Positions 16,881-24,312 of a stretch of 64,000 nucleotides of DNA are shown here, in pieces. Below the pieces are notes generated by a model. The model ran no database searches, was not told where the DNA came from, and worked only from the letters and a program-made list of their open reading frames with translations. Position 1 is the stretch's first letter. Each line of letters begins with the position of its first letter. This DNA is from BOKV01 sp041739465 (GTDB lineage Bacteria > Pseudomonadota > Alphaproteobacteria > Rhizobiales > Rhizobiaceae), in contig JBGSNX010000081.1 of NCBI GenBank assembly GCA_041739465.1, forward strand, positions 1 through 64,000. Direction: 5' to 3'. A program made the translations under genes and the position numbers.

Positions 16881-17369
16881 ATGACAATTGAAGCAGGCCA
16901 ACAGCTACCCGAAGCAATGTTCAAAGTGATGACGCCAGATGGTCCCGCTGACCGTACGGTCGGCGAAGTTTTTGGCGGCAAGAAGATCGTGCTGTTTGCG
17001 GTACCGGGTGCATTCACCCCGACATGCACGATGAACCATCTGCCGGGATATCTTGAGCATCACGAGACAATTCTCTCGAGCGGCGTCGACGCAATCGCGG
17101 TGGTTTCGGTCAACGATGTCTGGGTGATGTCGCAATGGGCCAAATCGACCAAGGCCGAAGAAAAGATCATTTTCCTTGCCGATGGCAATGGCGCGTTTAC
17201 CCGCGCAGTCGGCCTGGAAGCTGACATGAGTATTGCGGGTTTCGGGAGCCGGTCGCGGCGTTATTCGATGATCGTAGACAATGGCGTTGTGAAATCCGTC
17301 AATGTCGAGCAAGGCCGCGGCGTTGATGTTTCCGGCGCAGCGCACATCCTTGAGCAATTGAAGGCCTAG
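16881..17369 (+). CDS. Peroxiredoxin of the Prx5 type
   Basis: A 162-residue peroxiredoxin that reduces hydroperoxides through a peroxidatic cysteine. The active site PGAFTPTC places Cys49, with the conserved Thr and Pro before it, and the downstream FLADGNGAFTRAVGLEAD and RSRRYSMIVDNGVV (active-site Arg) are typical of the Prx5/redoxin group. It has no other cysteine, so it works as a 1-Cys enzyme, recycled by glutathione or another thiol. TTGAGGA is ideally placed before ATG 16881. Its TAG stop lies in a CTAG shared with the convergent rnhA stop. Confidence 0.93.
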   Translation: MTIEAGQQLPEAMFKVMTPDGPADRTVGEVFGGKKIVLFAVPGAFTPTCTMNHLPGYLEHHETILSSGVDAIAVVSVNDVWVMSQWAKSTKAEEKIIFLADGNGAFTRAVGLEADMSIAGFGSRSRRYSMIVDNGVVKSVNVEQGRGVDVSGAAHILEQLKA

Positions 17370-17839
17370 GCTGAGCCGGGTTCGGCTTTTTTCGACTTGA
17401 AAGGTGCCATGCCGTCGCGGGCCAGTTCGTCCGCACGCTCGTTTTCCGGGTGACCGGCATGGCCCTTGACCCAATGCCAGGCGATCGAATGTCTTGTGGT
17501 CGCGGTGTCCAACTCGCGCCACAAATCCTCGTTCTTTACCGGCTTCTTGTCGGAAGTTTTCCAGCCATTGCGTTTCCAGTTGGCAAGCCAGCCGGTTACC
17601 CCGCCGCGTACATATTGGGAATCGGTATAGAGGTCGATCTCACATCTGCGCTTGAGCGCATTGAGCGACTCAATTGCGGCGCGAAGTTCCATCCGGTTGT
17701 TGGTGGTCTCGGCTTCACCGCCACTTAGTTCCCGCTCGTGCCCGCCATAGCGCAGCACTGCCCCCCAGCCACCGGGGCCGGGATTTCCCGAGCATGCCCC
17801 GTCCGTCCATATTGATACCCGGCCTGTCTCCTGCGTCAT
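17366..17839 (-). CDS. rnhA: Ribonuclease HI
   Basis: RNase HI cuts RNA in RNA-DNA hybrids. The 157-residue protein has the four catalytic acids: Asp13 in WTDGACSGNPG, Glu51 in NNRMELRA, Asp73 in YTDSQYV and the late Asp in NERADELA, plus the conserved His in WVKGHAGH. The C-terminus is a short Lys-rich tail. Its ATG overlaps the thrB stop by four bases (ATGA), so translation is probably coupled. It is the last gene of the oxidase-ispH-thrB run. Confidence 0.96.
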   Translation of the reverse strand: MTQETGRVSIWTDGACSGNPGPGGWGAVLRYGGHERELSGGEAETTNNRMELRAAIESLNALKRRCEIDLYTDSQYVRGGVTGWLANWKRNGWKTSDKKPVKNEDLWRELDTATTRHSIAWHWVKGHAGHPENERADELARDGMAPFKSKKAEPGSA

Positions 17840-18813
17840 TCGGCCATGACCGGGACAAAGCCGTATTGCTGTGCGGATTTGACAGTTTGGTGGAACCTGA
17901 GCTTTGCCAAATATTCGCGCGGATCGTGCGGAATGACCAATGCACCCGGCGGCACGTTCAGCCAGTCATACAAGCGGGTCAGCAAAAAGCGCATGGCCGA
18001 ACCGCGGGCCAATATCGGCAATGCCGAAAATTCAGCGTCGCTCAGCGGGCGGATCGCGCAATAGTTCGACAACATTGCGGCCGCCTTTTGCGGATCAATT
18101 TGCCATTTTTCGTCAAAGCACCAAGCATTGAGGCAGATGGACAAATCATAAGCGGTGATGTCGTTGCAGGCAAAATAGAAGTCGATTACGCCCGAAAGAT
18201 TGTCGCCAAGAAAAAACACATTGTCGCGGAAAAGATCGGCATGAATGACCCCGCGCGGCAGGGATGAGGGCCAGTTGGCTTCAAGATAATCGAGCTCACG
18301 CGCAATGAACGGGGCCAGACCATCTTCAACTTCGCTTGCACGTTCAGCCGATCTTTGTGCCAGCGGTCGCCAGTTCGCCAGTGTCAGGGCATTGGCGCGG
18401 TGAATATCAAACCCGTCGGCGGCAAGGTGCATTCTTGCGAGGATTGCGCCGACCTGTCCGCATTGCGCCGGGGTTGGCATGCGCACGGAAACTCCGTCCA
18501 GCCATGTGACAATGGCTGCCGGCTTGCCTTCCAGCGTACCCAAAAGCTGCCCATCGCGCATGGCGACGGGGCGCGGGCAAGTGATCCCCCGCCCTGCCAG
18601 ATATTGCATGAGCCCAAGAAAAAACGGCAGGTCCGCCGGGTTCACCCGTTTTTCATACAGTGTCAGGATGAATTGCCCGGCGTCTGTTCCTAACATGAAA
18701 TTGGAGTTTTCAACGCCCTCGGCAATGCCCTTGAGGGCGTGAAGTTCGCCAAGGTCGTAGTGGCGCAAATGGGCGCGCAACGCATCGTCGCGTATTTCGG
18801 TGTAGACAGCCAA
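17836..18813 (-). CDS. thrB: Homoserine kinase, type II (aminoglycoside-phosphotransferase fold)
   Basis: ThrB phosphorylates homoserine for the threonine pathway. This is the APH-fold class used in alphaproteobacteria, not the GHMP class. It has 325 residues: an N-lobe with GIAEGVENSNFMLGT, the Brenner-type catalytic loop GVIHADLFRDNVFF with Asp as base, and the metal-binding VIDFYFACND. It starts three bases after ispH ends and overlaps rnhA by four, so it is in the same transcript. It supplies the substrate of thrC at 8.8 kb. Confidence 0.94.
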   Translation of the reverse strand: MAVYTEIRDDALRAHLRHYDLGELHALKGIAEGVENSNFMLGTDAGQFILTLYEKRVNPADLPFFLGLMQYLAGRGITCPRPVAMRDGQLLGTLEGKPAAIVTWLDGVSVRMPTPAQCGQVGAILARMHLAADGFDIHRANALTLANWRPLAQRSAERASEVEDGLAPFIARELDYLEANWPSSLPRGVIHADLFRDNVFFLGDNLSGVIDFYFACNDITAYDLSICLNAWCFDEKWQIDPQKAAAMLSNYCAIRPLSDAEFSALPILARGSAMRFLLTRLYDWLNVPPGALVIPHDPREYLAKLRFHQTVKSAQQYGFVPVMAE

Positions 18814-18816
18814 GGA

Positions 18817-19833
18817 TCAGCTCCCGTTCACAAAGGCCATGTCGGCAGTTGTCAGCGGCACGTCGCGCAATGCACGCATGACCGGGAACATTTCGGTTTC
18901 CTGCGCTGTTTCAGCCAGCTCAATTTGCATGTTGAAGCGCGAGCGGATGCTTTCGATGATCTCGTTGACCAAGATTTCCGGGGCTGATGCACCGGCGGAA
19001 AGTCCTATCACGCGTGCGCCTGCAAACTCGTCCCATGGGATTTCTGCGGCAGAGCGCACGAGCATGGCATTTTTTGATCCGGCCTTGAGCGCCACTTCGA
19101 CCAGACGACGGGAGTTTGAGGAGTTTGGCGCGCCAACAATCAGGAAATGGTCCGCGCCTTCTGCCGCAAGCTTTACCGCGTCCTGGCGGTTGGTGGTGGC
19201 GTAGCAGATGGATTCAGCTGCCGGGTCCTGAAGCATCGGGAACCGCTGCCGCAGCTTTTCAAGAATGCCGGCGGTGTCATCTACCGACAAGGTGGTTTGT
19301 GTAACGTAGCCCAAGGCCGCCTCATCTGGCGGTGACAGCGCGTCAACCTCTTCCTCGGTTTCCACAAGTGTCACCGCGCCTTCGGGCAATTGCCCCATGG
19401 TGCCAATGACTTCGGGGTGCCCGGCATGACCGACCAGAAACACATGACGGCCAAGGCGCATGTGGCGCAATGCCTGCTTGTGAACCTTGGAAACCAACGG
19501 GCACGTGGCATCCAGATACATCAAATTGAGCTTTTCGGCATTGGCAGGAACCGATTTGGGAACGCCATGTGCCGAGAATATCACCGGCTGGCCGGTCGCC
19601 GGGATTTCGTCAAGTTCGCGGACAAACACGGCACCGCGGGCTTCTAGCCCTTCGACGACATAGCGGTTGTGGACGATCTCGTGGCGAACATAGACCGGTG
19701 CGCCGTGCTTTTTCAGCGCCAGCACGACGATCTGGATTGCCCGGTCAACGCCTGCACAAAATCCGCGCGGCCCGCACAGACGCAAGGTCAGATCGGTTTT
19801 GGCGGCTGTTGGCTGGTTTGCTGATGCGTTCAC
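18817..19833 (-). CDS. ispH: 4-hydroxy-3-methylbut-2-enyl diphosphate reductase IspH
   Basis: IspH performs the last step of the non-mevalonate isoprenoid route, making IPP and DMAPP with a 4Fe-4S cluster. The three cluster cysteines are visible in GFCAGVDRAIQ (Cys26), DATCPLVSKVH and SICYATTNRQDAV; the catalytic TTNRQ and SSNSRRL motifs are intact. Length 338 residues. It is followed by thrB after three bases and preceded by SURF1 48 bases upstream. Isoprenoid supply near CtaB and heme O synthesis is a sensible association, though the linkage may simply be inherited gene order. Confidence 0.96.
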   Translation of the reverse strand: MNASANQPTAAKTDLTLRLCGPRGFCAGVDRAIQIVVLALKKHGAPVYVRHEIVHNRYVVEGLEARGAVFVRELDEIPATGQPVIFSAHGVPKSVPANAEKLNLMYLDATCPLVSKVHKQALRHMRLGRHVFLVGHAGHPEVIGTMGQLPEGAVTLVETEEEVDALSPPDEAALGYVTQTTLSVDDTAGILEKLRQRFPMLQDPAAESICYATTNRQDAVKLAAEGADHFLIVGAPNSSNSRRLVEVALKAGSKNAMLVRSAAEIPWDEFAGARVIGLSAGASAPEILVNEIIESIRSRFNMQIELAETAQETEMFPVMRALRDVPLTTADMAFVNGS

Positions 19834-19881
19834 TAGGCAACACTCCTCATGGTTCGAAATGACGCATGAGCGACGCTCAAG

Positions 19882-20601
19882 TCAAGCCGGGGTGCGACGG
19901 GAAAACAGAAAGAAACCGCCAACCCCAAGGCAAGCTGCCGCGAGGCCGAACCACGTGAAGGCGTATTGCAAATGGCTGTTTGGAAACTGGATGATGGTTG
20001 TGCCGCCCACCGGCAGCGATCCGGCAACAGCAGACGGCCCTGCATCGACGAAGAACGGCACCAGCGCGTCGGGCTCAAGCCCGGCAGCCACCGCCATCTC
20101 GCCCATGCTTTTCCAAAAGAATGTGCGGTTTTGCGGCTCGTTTTGCGGCGTGAAGCTGTTGGGCTTTTGCGCCGGAACCTGACGGGCGAGGCCGGATATC
20201 TCCTGAACGCCATCCGGCACGCTGTCCGGCCTGGTGGCCGCATCGCGCCGATCCATTGGCACAAAGCCACGGTTTACCAGCAGAACCCGGCCGTCATCCA
20301 GCCGCAGCGGTGTGTAGACATTCCAGCCCGATGTTTTGAGGGTGGCGAAGAAGAACATCTCCAGTGAATGGTCGAAGCGGCCGGAAACGCGCACGGGCAG
20401 ATATTCGATGTCCTCGCCCTTTGCCAGCAATGCTTCTGCTTCAGCCAGCGGCATCTGCGTGCTCTTGAGCCGCTGCTCCACCTTGGCTATCAGCGCTTCC
20501 TTTTGACCCAATCGCTGCAATTGCCAAATCCCGAGCGCGCACAAAACCGCGGTCGCGCCAAGCACACACGCAATCAGCAGCAGCCTGGAAAACCGGCTCA
20601 T
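19882..20601 (-). CDS. SURF1-family cytochrome oxidase assembly protein
   Basis: SURF1 helps insert heme a into subunit I of aa3 oxidase. The 239-residue protein has the expected two membrane helices, at about 8-28 and 205-228, with the conserved LGIWQLQRLGQKEALI after the first, periplasmic GRFDH and LLVNRGFVP, and the C-terminal NSHLQYAFTWFGLA. It overlaps the DUF983 gene by four bases and sits between the oxidase genes and ispH. Confidence 0.93.
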   Translation of the reverse strand: MSRFSRLLLIACVLGATAVLCALGIWQLQRLGQKEALIAKVEQRLKSTQMPLAEAEALLAKGEDIEYLPVRVSGRFDHSLEMFFFATLKTSGWNVYTPLRLDDGRVLLVNRGFVPMDRRDAATRPDSVPDGVQEISGLARQVPAQKPNSFTPQNEPQNRTFFWKSMGEMAVAAGLEPDALVPFFVDAGPSAVAGSLPVGGTTIIQFPNSHLQYAFTWFGLAAACLGVGGFFLFSRRTPA

Positions 20602-20996
20602 GAAAGGCGGCCCTGCTCAGCTTTCGTTTGAAACTGCAAAGCTATCATCATCGCCTTGGTAATGCGCAGGGCCCAAAGCGACAGGCCGGTGATCAGCGGT
20701 ATCCACAGGATCGCATGAACCCAGAACGGCGGTTCGAAAGTCGTTTCGACAAAAAGCGCCAGACCCACCACAACGAAACCGAGAATGAGGATGACAAACA
20801 CTGCAGGGCCGTCGCCTGAGTCGATGAAGGCATAGTCAAGCCCACAGGCATTGCAACGCTTTGCCGGGCTCAGCATTCCGTCATAGAGCTTGCCCTCCCC
20901 GCATCGCGGGCAGGCGCAGCGCAAACCGATGGTGACAGGTGAAAGCGCGGGAAACTGTTTTTGCGGCGCGGACATTTGAGGAGTGTCGCCTTCCAT
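20598..20996 (-). CDS. DUF983 membrane protein
   Basis: A 132-residue DUF983 protein, found next to cytochrome oxidase genes in alphaproteobacteria and presumed to help oxidase assembly. The N-terminal half holds a rubredoxin-like knuckle, CPRCGEG and CNACGLDY, for a probable zinc or iron site. Two membrane helices follow (about 68-90 and 95-117). The ATG at 20996 overlaps the TAA of the upstream L,D-transpeptidase by one base (TAATG), suggesting coupled translation. A later ATG (MSAPQK) is possible. Confidence 0.85.
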   Translation of the reverse strand: MEGDTPQMSAPQKQFPALSPVTIGLRCACPRCGEGKLYDGMLSPAKRCNACGLDYAFIDSGDGPAVFVILILGFVVVGLALFVETTFEPPFWVHAILWIPLITGLSLWALRITKAMMIALQFQTKAEQGRLS

Positions 20997-21505
20997 TACG
21001 GCAGGATTTCGATTTTTGTGTTCCATGCCACGATTTCCCACAGATCATCCAGATCGTCATTTGCAAGGCCGATACAGCCATTGGTCCAGTCATAGTTCTG
21101 AAGTAGCCATGACAGCCAGCCGAAACCATCCCATTGCCCGTGAATCATGATTGCGCCGCCGGGCTTTACCCCTGCTTCGCTGGCCCGTTTGCGGTCCTCG
21201 GCATTGGGATAGGAAATGTGCATCGCCTTGTAGGCAACGCTGTCCACCTTGCGATAATCGAGCGTGTAGACACCTTCCGGCGTTCTGCCATCGCCCTCTT
21301 TTTGCTTGTGGCCGAACGGATTTCCACCAAGCGAAATATGGTAAGTCCTGATCTTGATGTCGTTGCGCCAGGCTTCAAGAATGCGCTGCGACTTGATCAC
21401 CCGCAAAAAATCAACGGGGTCTTGCGGCGTTGGCCAGCCGCCAGCCTGCGCTGGCATGGTCAAAACCAGAAATACAATGATTGCCGATAACCAACCCCAG
21501 CGCAT
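20996..21505 (-). CDS. L,D-transpeptidase (YkuD-domain) family protein
   Basis: A 169-residue exported protein with a signal peptide ending near residue 21 (MPAQAGG) and a YkuD catalytic domain filling the rest. The active-site block is IMIHGQWD, followed by NYDWTNGCIGLANDD, where the Cys of NGCIGL is the expected nucleophile and the His belongs to the triad. The usual SxGC(V/I)R is modified here to TNGCIGL. Family members cross-link peptidoglycan or attach proteins to it. It stands inside the oxidase run, between ctaE and DUF983, and is fused by a 1-base overlap to the latter. Confidence 0.86.
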   Translation of the reverse strand: MRWGWLSAIIVFLVLTMPAQAGGWPTPQDPVDFLRVIKSQRILEAWRNDIKIRTYHISLGGNPFGHKQKEGDGRTPEGVYTLDYRKVDSVAYKAMHISYPNAEDRKRASEAGVKPGGAIMIHGQWDGFGWLSWLLQNYDWTNGCIGLANDDLDDLWEIVAWNTKIEILP

Positions 21506-21592
21506 GCAGCCCCATCACTTGTGAAATTGGAGCGGGCGGCTCCCTTTCAAGAACCGCCCGCCGATGTTTGGCATTGAACCCGGGCGAGGCAA

Positions 21593-22474
21593 TCAGCCGT
21601 GCACGGTCGCGCCCCAAGAGGCCCAGACATAGACTGCGCAAAAAAGGAACAGCCAGACCACGTCAACAAAGTGCCAGTACCAGGCCGCAGCTTCGAAGCC
21701 GAAATGCTGCTGCGGTGTGAAATGGCCCGCCATTGCACGCAGAAGGCAGACCAGCAGGAATATGGTTCCGATCAGAACGTGGAACCCATGGAAACCTGTC
21801 GCCATGTAGAAGGTCGCACCATAAATCGACCCGTCAAAGGTGAATGGCGCGTAGATGTATTCATAGGCCTGAACGCCCGAAAACAGCATCCCCAGGGCTA
21901 CCGTGATGACAAGCATGCCTTTCAGCGTGCTGCGGTCATTGTGCAAAAGGGCATGGTGCGCCCATGTGACAGTTGTCCCTGAAAGCAGAAGGATGATCGT
22001 GTTGAAGAGCGGCAGGTGCCATGGGTCGAGAACCTCGATGCCCTTTGGAGGCCAGTGACCGCCGGTGTGTTCGACGCGCATGACTTGCTGTGCTTCGCCT
22101 GCAAACAGGCTGGCATCAAAGAATGCCCAGAACCATGCGACGAAGAACATCACTTCCGAGGCGATGAACAGGATCATGCCGTAGCGCAAATGCAGCGAAA
22201 CCACGCGGGTATGGTGGCCCTGATGGCTTTCCTTCACCGTGTCACTCCACCAAGCAAACATGGTGTAGAGGACGATGATCAGCCCGATGAAGAACAGGAA
22301 AGGATTGGCCAGGTTAACGCCGCCCAGCAGGAACTCGCCATCGGCAAGCCAGCGCATGTAACCAACACCGCCAATGGCCATTATCAATGCGCCGATCGAA
22401 CCGATGAACGGCCACGGGCTTGGGTCTATGATGTGGTAGTCGTGGTTTACCTTGTGCCCGTCGGCCATGCTCAT
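21593..22474 (-). CDS. ctaE: Cytochrome c oxidase subunit III
   Basis: Subunit III of the aa3-type oxidase, 293 residues, a full-length seven-helix form. Recognisable strings are HDYHIIDPSPWPFIGSIGA at the start, GMILFIASEVMFFVAWFWAFFDASL, TGFHGFHVLIGTIFLLVC and the C-terminal AAWYWHFVDVVWLFLF. The conserved Glu in SEVMFF is present. It lies between ctaG (52 bases upstream) and the L,D-transpeptidase gene. Confidence 0.97.
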   Translation of the reverse strand: MSMADGHKVNHDYHIIDPSPWPFIGSIGALIMAIGGVGYMRWLADGEFLLGGVNLANPFLFFIGLIIVLYTMFAWWSDTVKESHQGHHTRVVSLHLRYGMILFIASEVMFFVAWFWAFFDASLFAGEAQQVMRVEHTGGHWPPKGIEVLDPWHLPLFNTIILLLSGTTVTWAHHALLHNDRSTLKGMLVITVALGMLFSGVQAYEYIYAPFTFDGSIYGATFYMATGFHGFHVLIGTIFLLVCLLRAMAGHFTPQQHFGFEAAAWYWHFVDVVWLFLFCAVYVWASWGATVHG

Positions 22475-22526
22475 GCTCCCATATTTTCAGCGGGTTTGAT
22501 TGCTCCCGCCAATCCTGAAATTCCTG

Positions 22527-23138
22527 TCAGCCGCCGGACTTGCCAGCAGCCTCGCCCTCAGTCTGCACTGCCACCGGGGATATCTGCTTGTCGGTGGCAA
22601 AGAATGTGTAGGACAGCGTGATGGTATTCACATCACGCCCTTCCTCGGTTTCGACCATTTGCGGATCGACGAAGAATACGACTGGCATTACCAGCTTTTC
22701 GCTTGGCTTGACCACCGTGTCGGTGAAGCAGAAACACTCGATCTTGTTGAAGTATGGCCCCGCCTGACCCGGCGTCACATTGAAAGTTGCCGTACCGGTT
22801 CTGGTGGCATCGCCCATGTTCTCGGCAATGTAATTGACCTGTATCGTCTCGCCAAGCCGGACGGTTACAGAGCGTTGCGCTGGATAGAATTTCCAGCCAA
22901 GCCCGCGCTGGATGTTCGCATCAAAGCGCACGGTCACTTCACGTTGCGAAAGAGCGTTGCCGTTGGCATCGGCGCGTTGCGTCGTTCCGCCATAACCGGT
23001 GACCTGACAAAACAGTTTGTACAGCGGCACCGAAGCGTATGCTAGGCCACCCATGCCACCCACCAGGGACAAGCAAACCGCCAGCACCTTGTAGTGCTGC
23101 CGGATACCGCCTTTGGCCTGAAGGGTTGGCTCGTTCAT
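22527..23138 (-). CDS. ctaG: Cytochrome c oxidase assembly protein CtaG (Cox11)
   Basis: CtaG/Cox11 delivers copper to the CuB site of subunit I. The 203-residue protein has one N-terminal membrane helix (about 17-37), then the periplasmic domain with SVPLYKLFCQVTGYGG, RGLGWKFYPAQ, and the copper-binding pair in FNKIECFCFT (C-x-C). MPVVFFVDP follows. The start ATG 23138 has GTGAGAA about eight bases upstream and lies just after the coxF stop. Confidence 0.95.
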   Translation of the reverse strand: MNEPTLQAKGGIRQHYKVLAVCLSLVGGMGGLAYASVPLYKLFCQVTGYGGTTQRADANGNALSQREVTVRFDANIQRGLGWKFYPAQRSVTVRLGETIQVNYIAENMGDATRTGTATFNVTPGQAGPYFNKIECFCFTDTVVKPSEKLVMPVVFFVDPQMVETEEGRDVNTITLSYTFFATDKQISPVAVQTEGEAAGKSGG

Positions 23139-23148
23139 GTTCTGGTTC

Positions 23149-23313
23149 TCACAACGGCCGGGCAAGAATGTTGGCACCCAGTTTTGCCCAGGTGCCGACA
23201 TAGACGATCACCACGAACGCCACCAGCGCCAGTGCTATCGCCACATTGCGGGCGCGCTGGGCCTTTTTCTGGTCCGGGGTCATCTCGACTAGTTCAGGTT
23301 TTGCCATTTCCAT
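23149..23313 (-). CDS. CoxF-like small membrane protein
   Basis: A 54-residue protein between ctaB and ctaG, the position of coxF in Hyphomicrobiales. It begins MEMAKPELVEMTPDQKKAQR, a soluble charged segment, then has one membrane helix (VAIALALVAFVVIVYVGTW) and ends GANILARPL. Start ATG 23313 is two bases after the ctaB stop; a second ATG at 23307 is possible. The small size makes it easy to miss, but the position, single helix and MTPDQKKAQRARN string support it strongly. It is presumed to act in oxidase assembly or as an accessory subunit. Confidence 0.85.
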   Translation of the reverse strand: MEMAKPELVEMTPDQKKAQRARNVAIALALVAFVVIVYVGTWAKLGANILARPL

Positions 23314-23315
23314 AC

Positions 23316-24233
23316 TCACATCAGATCCATGACGACGCGTTCAGCCAGCAGCACGGCGAACAATGCGAACAAGTAGACAATCGAGTAGCCGAACAATTGC
23401 TTGGCTTTGATCATCTTGGTGTCCTGCGGGTCCATCAAATTGACTTCCCATGCGCGCCAGACAAACACACCGCCCAAAATGGCTGCGGCAGCGGCATATG
23501 CCGGTCCGTTGTACCCAAGCACGAAGGGCAGCATCCCGCTCAAGGCCAGCAGCACTGAGTAGATGAATATCTGACGCTGTGTTGAGGCATTTCCTGCCAC
23601 GTTCGGCATCATCGGCACGCCAGCCCGGCCATAATCAGCCGACTTGAACAATGCCAGCGCCCAGAAGTGTGGCGGCGTCCAAAGAAAAATGATCAGGAAC
23701 AGGATGAAAGGTTCCAGCGCAAATGTTCCGGTAACCGAAGTCCAACCGATGACCGGGGGAATGGCACCAGCCGCACCGCCGATGACGATGTTTTGCGGGG
23801 TCCAGCGCTTGAGCCACATGGTGTAGACGACAGCATAGAAGAAGATGGTGAAAGCCAGCAATGCGGCGGACAGCCAGTTGATCAGCACGCCGAGTGTTGC
23901 GACCGAAAAGATCGACAAAATGAGTGCAAATGTCAGGGTTTCCTGTGCGCTCACCCGGCCAGAAGGGATTGGCCGTTCTGCTGTGCGCCCCATGACAGCG
24001 TCGATATCAGCGTCATACCACATGTTGAGCGCGCCAGACGCACCTGCGCCAATTGCAATTGCCAGGACGGCAATGAAAGACAGCGCCGGGGACAGATTGC
24101 CCGGTGCCACATACAGGCCAACGAAAGCGGTGAATACGACAAGCGCCATGACCCGCGGCTTGAGCAGGTCGAAATAGTCGCGCGGCATGGCCGAGGATAC
24201 CAGCGTCGCGGTCGATTCTTCAGAAATTGCCAT
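23316..24233 (-). CDS. ctaB: Protoheme IX farnesyltransferase (heme O synthase)
   Basis: CtaB attaches a farnesyl group to heme B to make heme O, the precursor of heme A. Length 305 residues with nine expected helices. The first Asp-rich prenyltransferase motif is ALNMWYDADIDAVMGRTAERP, and the second region is KSADYGRAGVPMMPNVAG. The start MAISEES at 24233 is chosen because AAAGG precedes it and family members are about this long; a longer in-frame extension runs back into the ctaD end and is unlikely. It follows ctaD by 79 bases. Confidence 0.95.
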   Translation of the reverse strand: MAISEESTATLVSSAMPRDYFDLLKPRVMALVVFTAFVGLYVAPGNLSPALSFIAVLAIAIGAGASGALNMWYDADIDAVMGRTAERPIPSGRVSAQETLTFALILSIFSVATLGVLINWLSAALLAFTIFFYAVVYTMWLKRWTPQNIVIGGAAGAIPPVIGWTSVTGTFALEPFILFLIIFLWTPPHFWALALFKSADYGRAGVPMMPNVAGNASTQRQIFIYSVLLALSGMLPFVLGYNGPAYAAAAAILGGVFVWRAWEVNLMDPQDTKMIKAKQLFGYSIVYLFALFAVLLAERVVMDLM

Positions 24234-24312
24234 CAATTGCGGGCCTTTGGTTTTCCACTGGATACCGCAGTGGAAGGGAGCCGCCGGGAATTGGTCTCGG
24301 CGGCTGGTTTCG

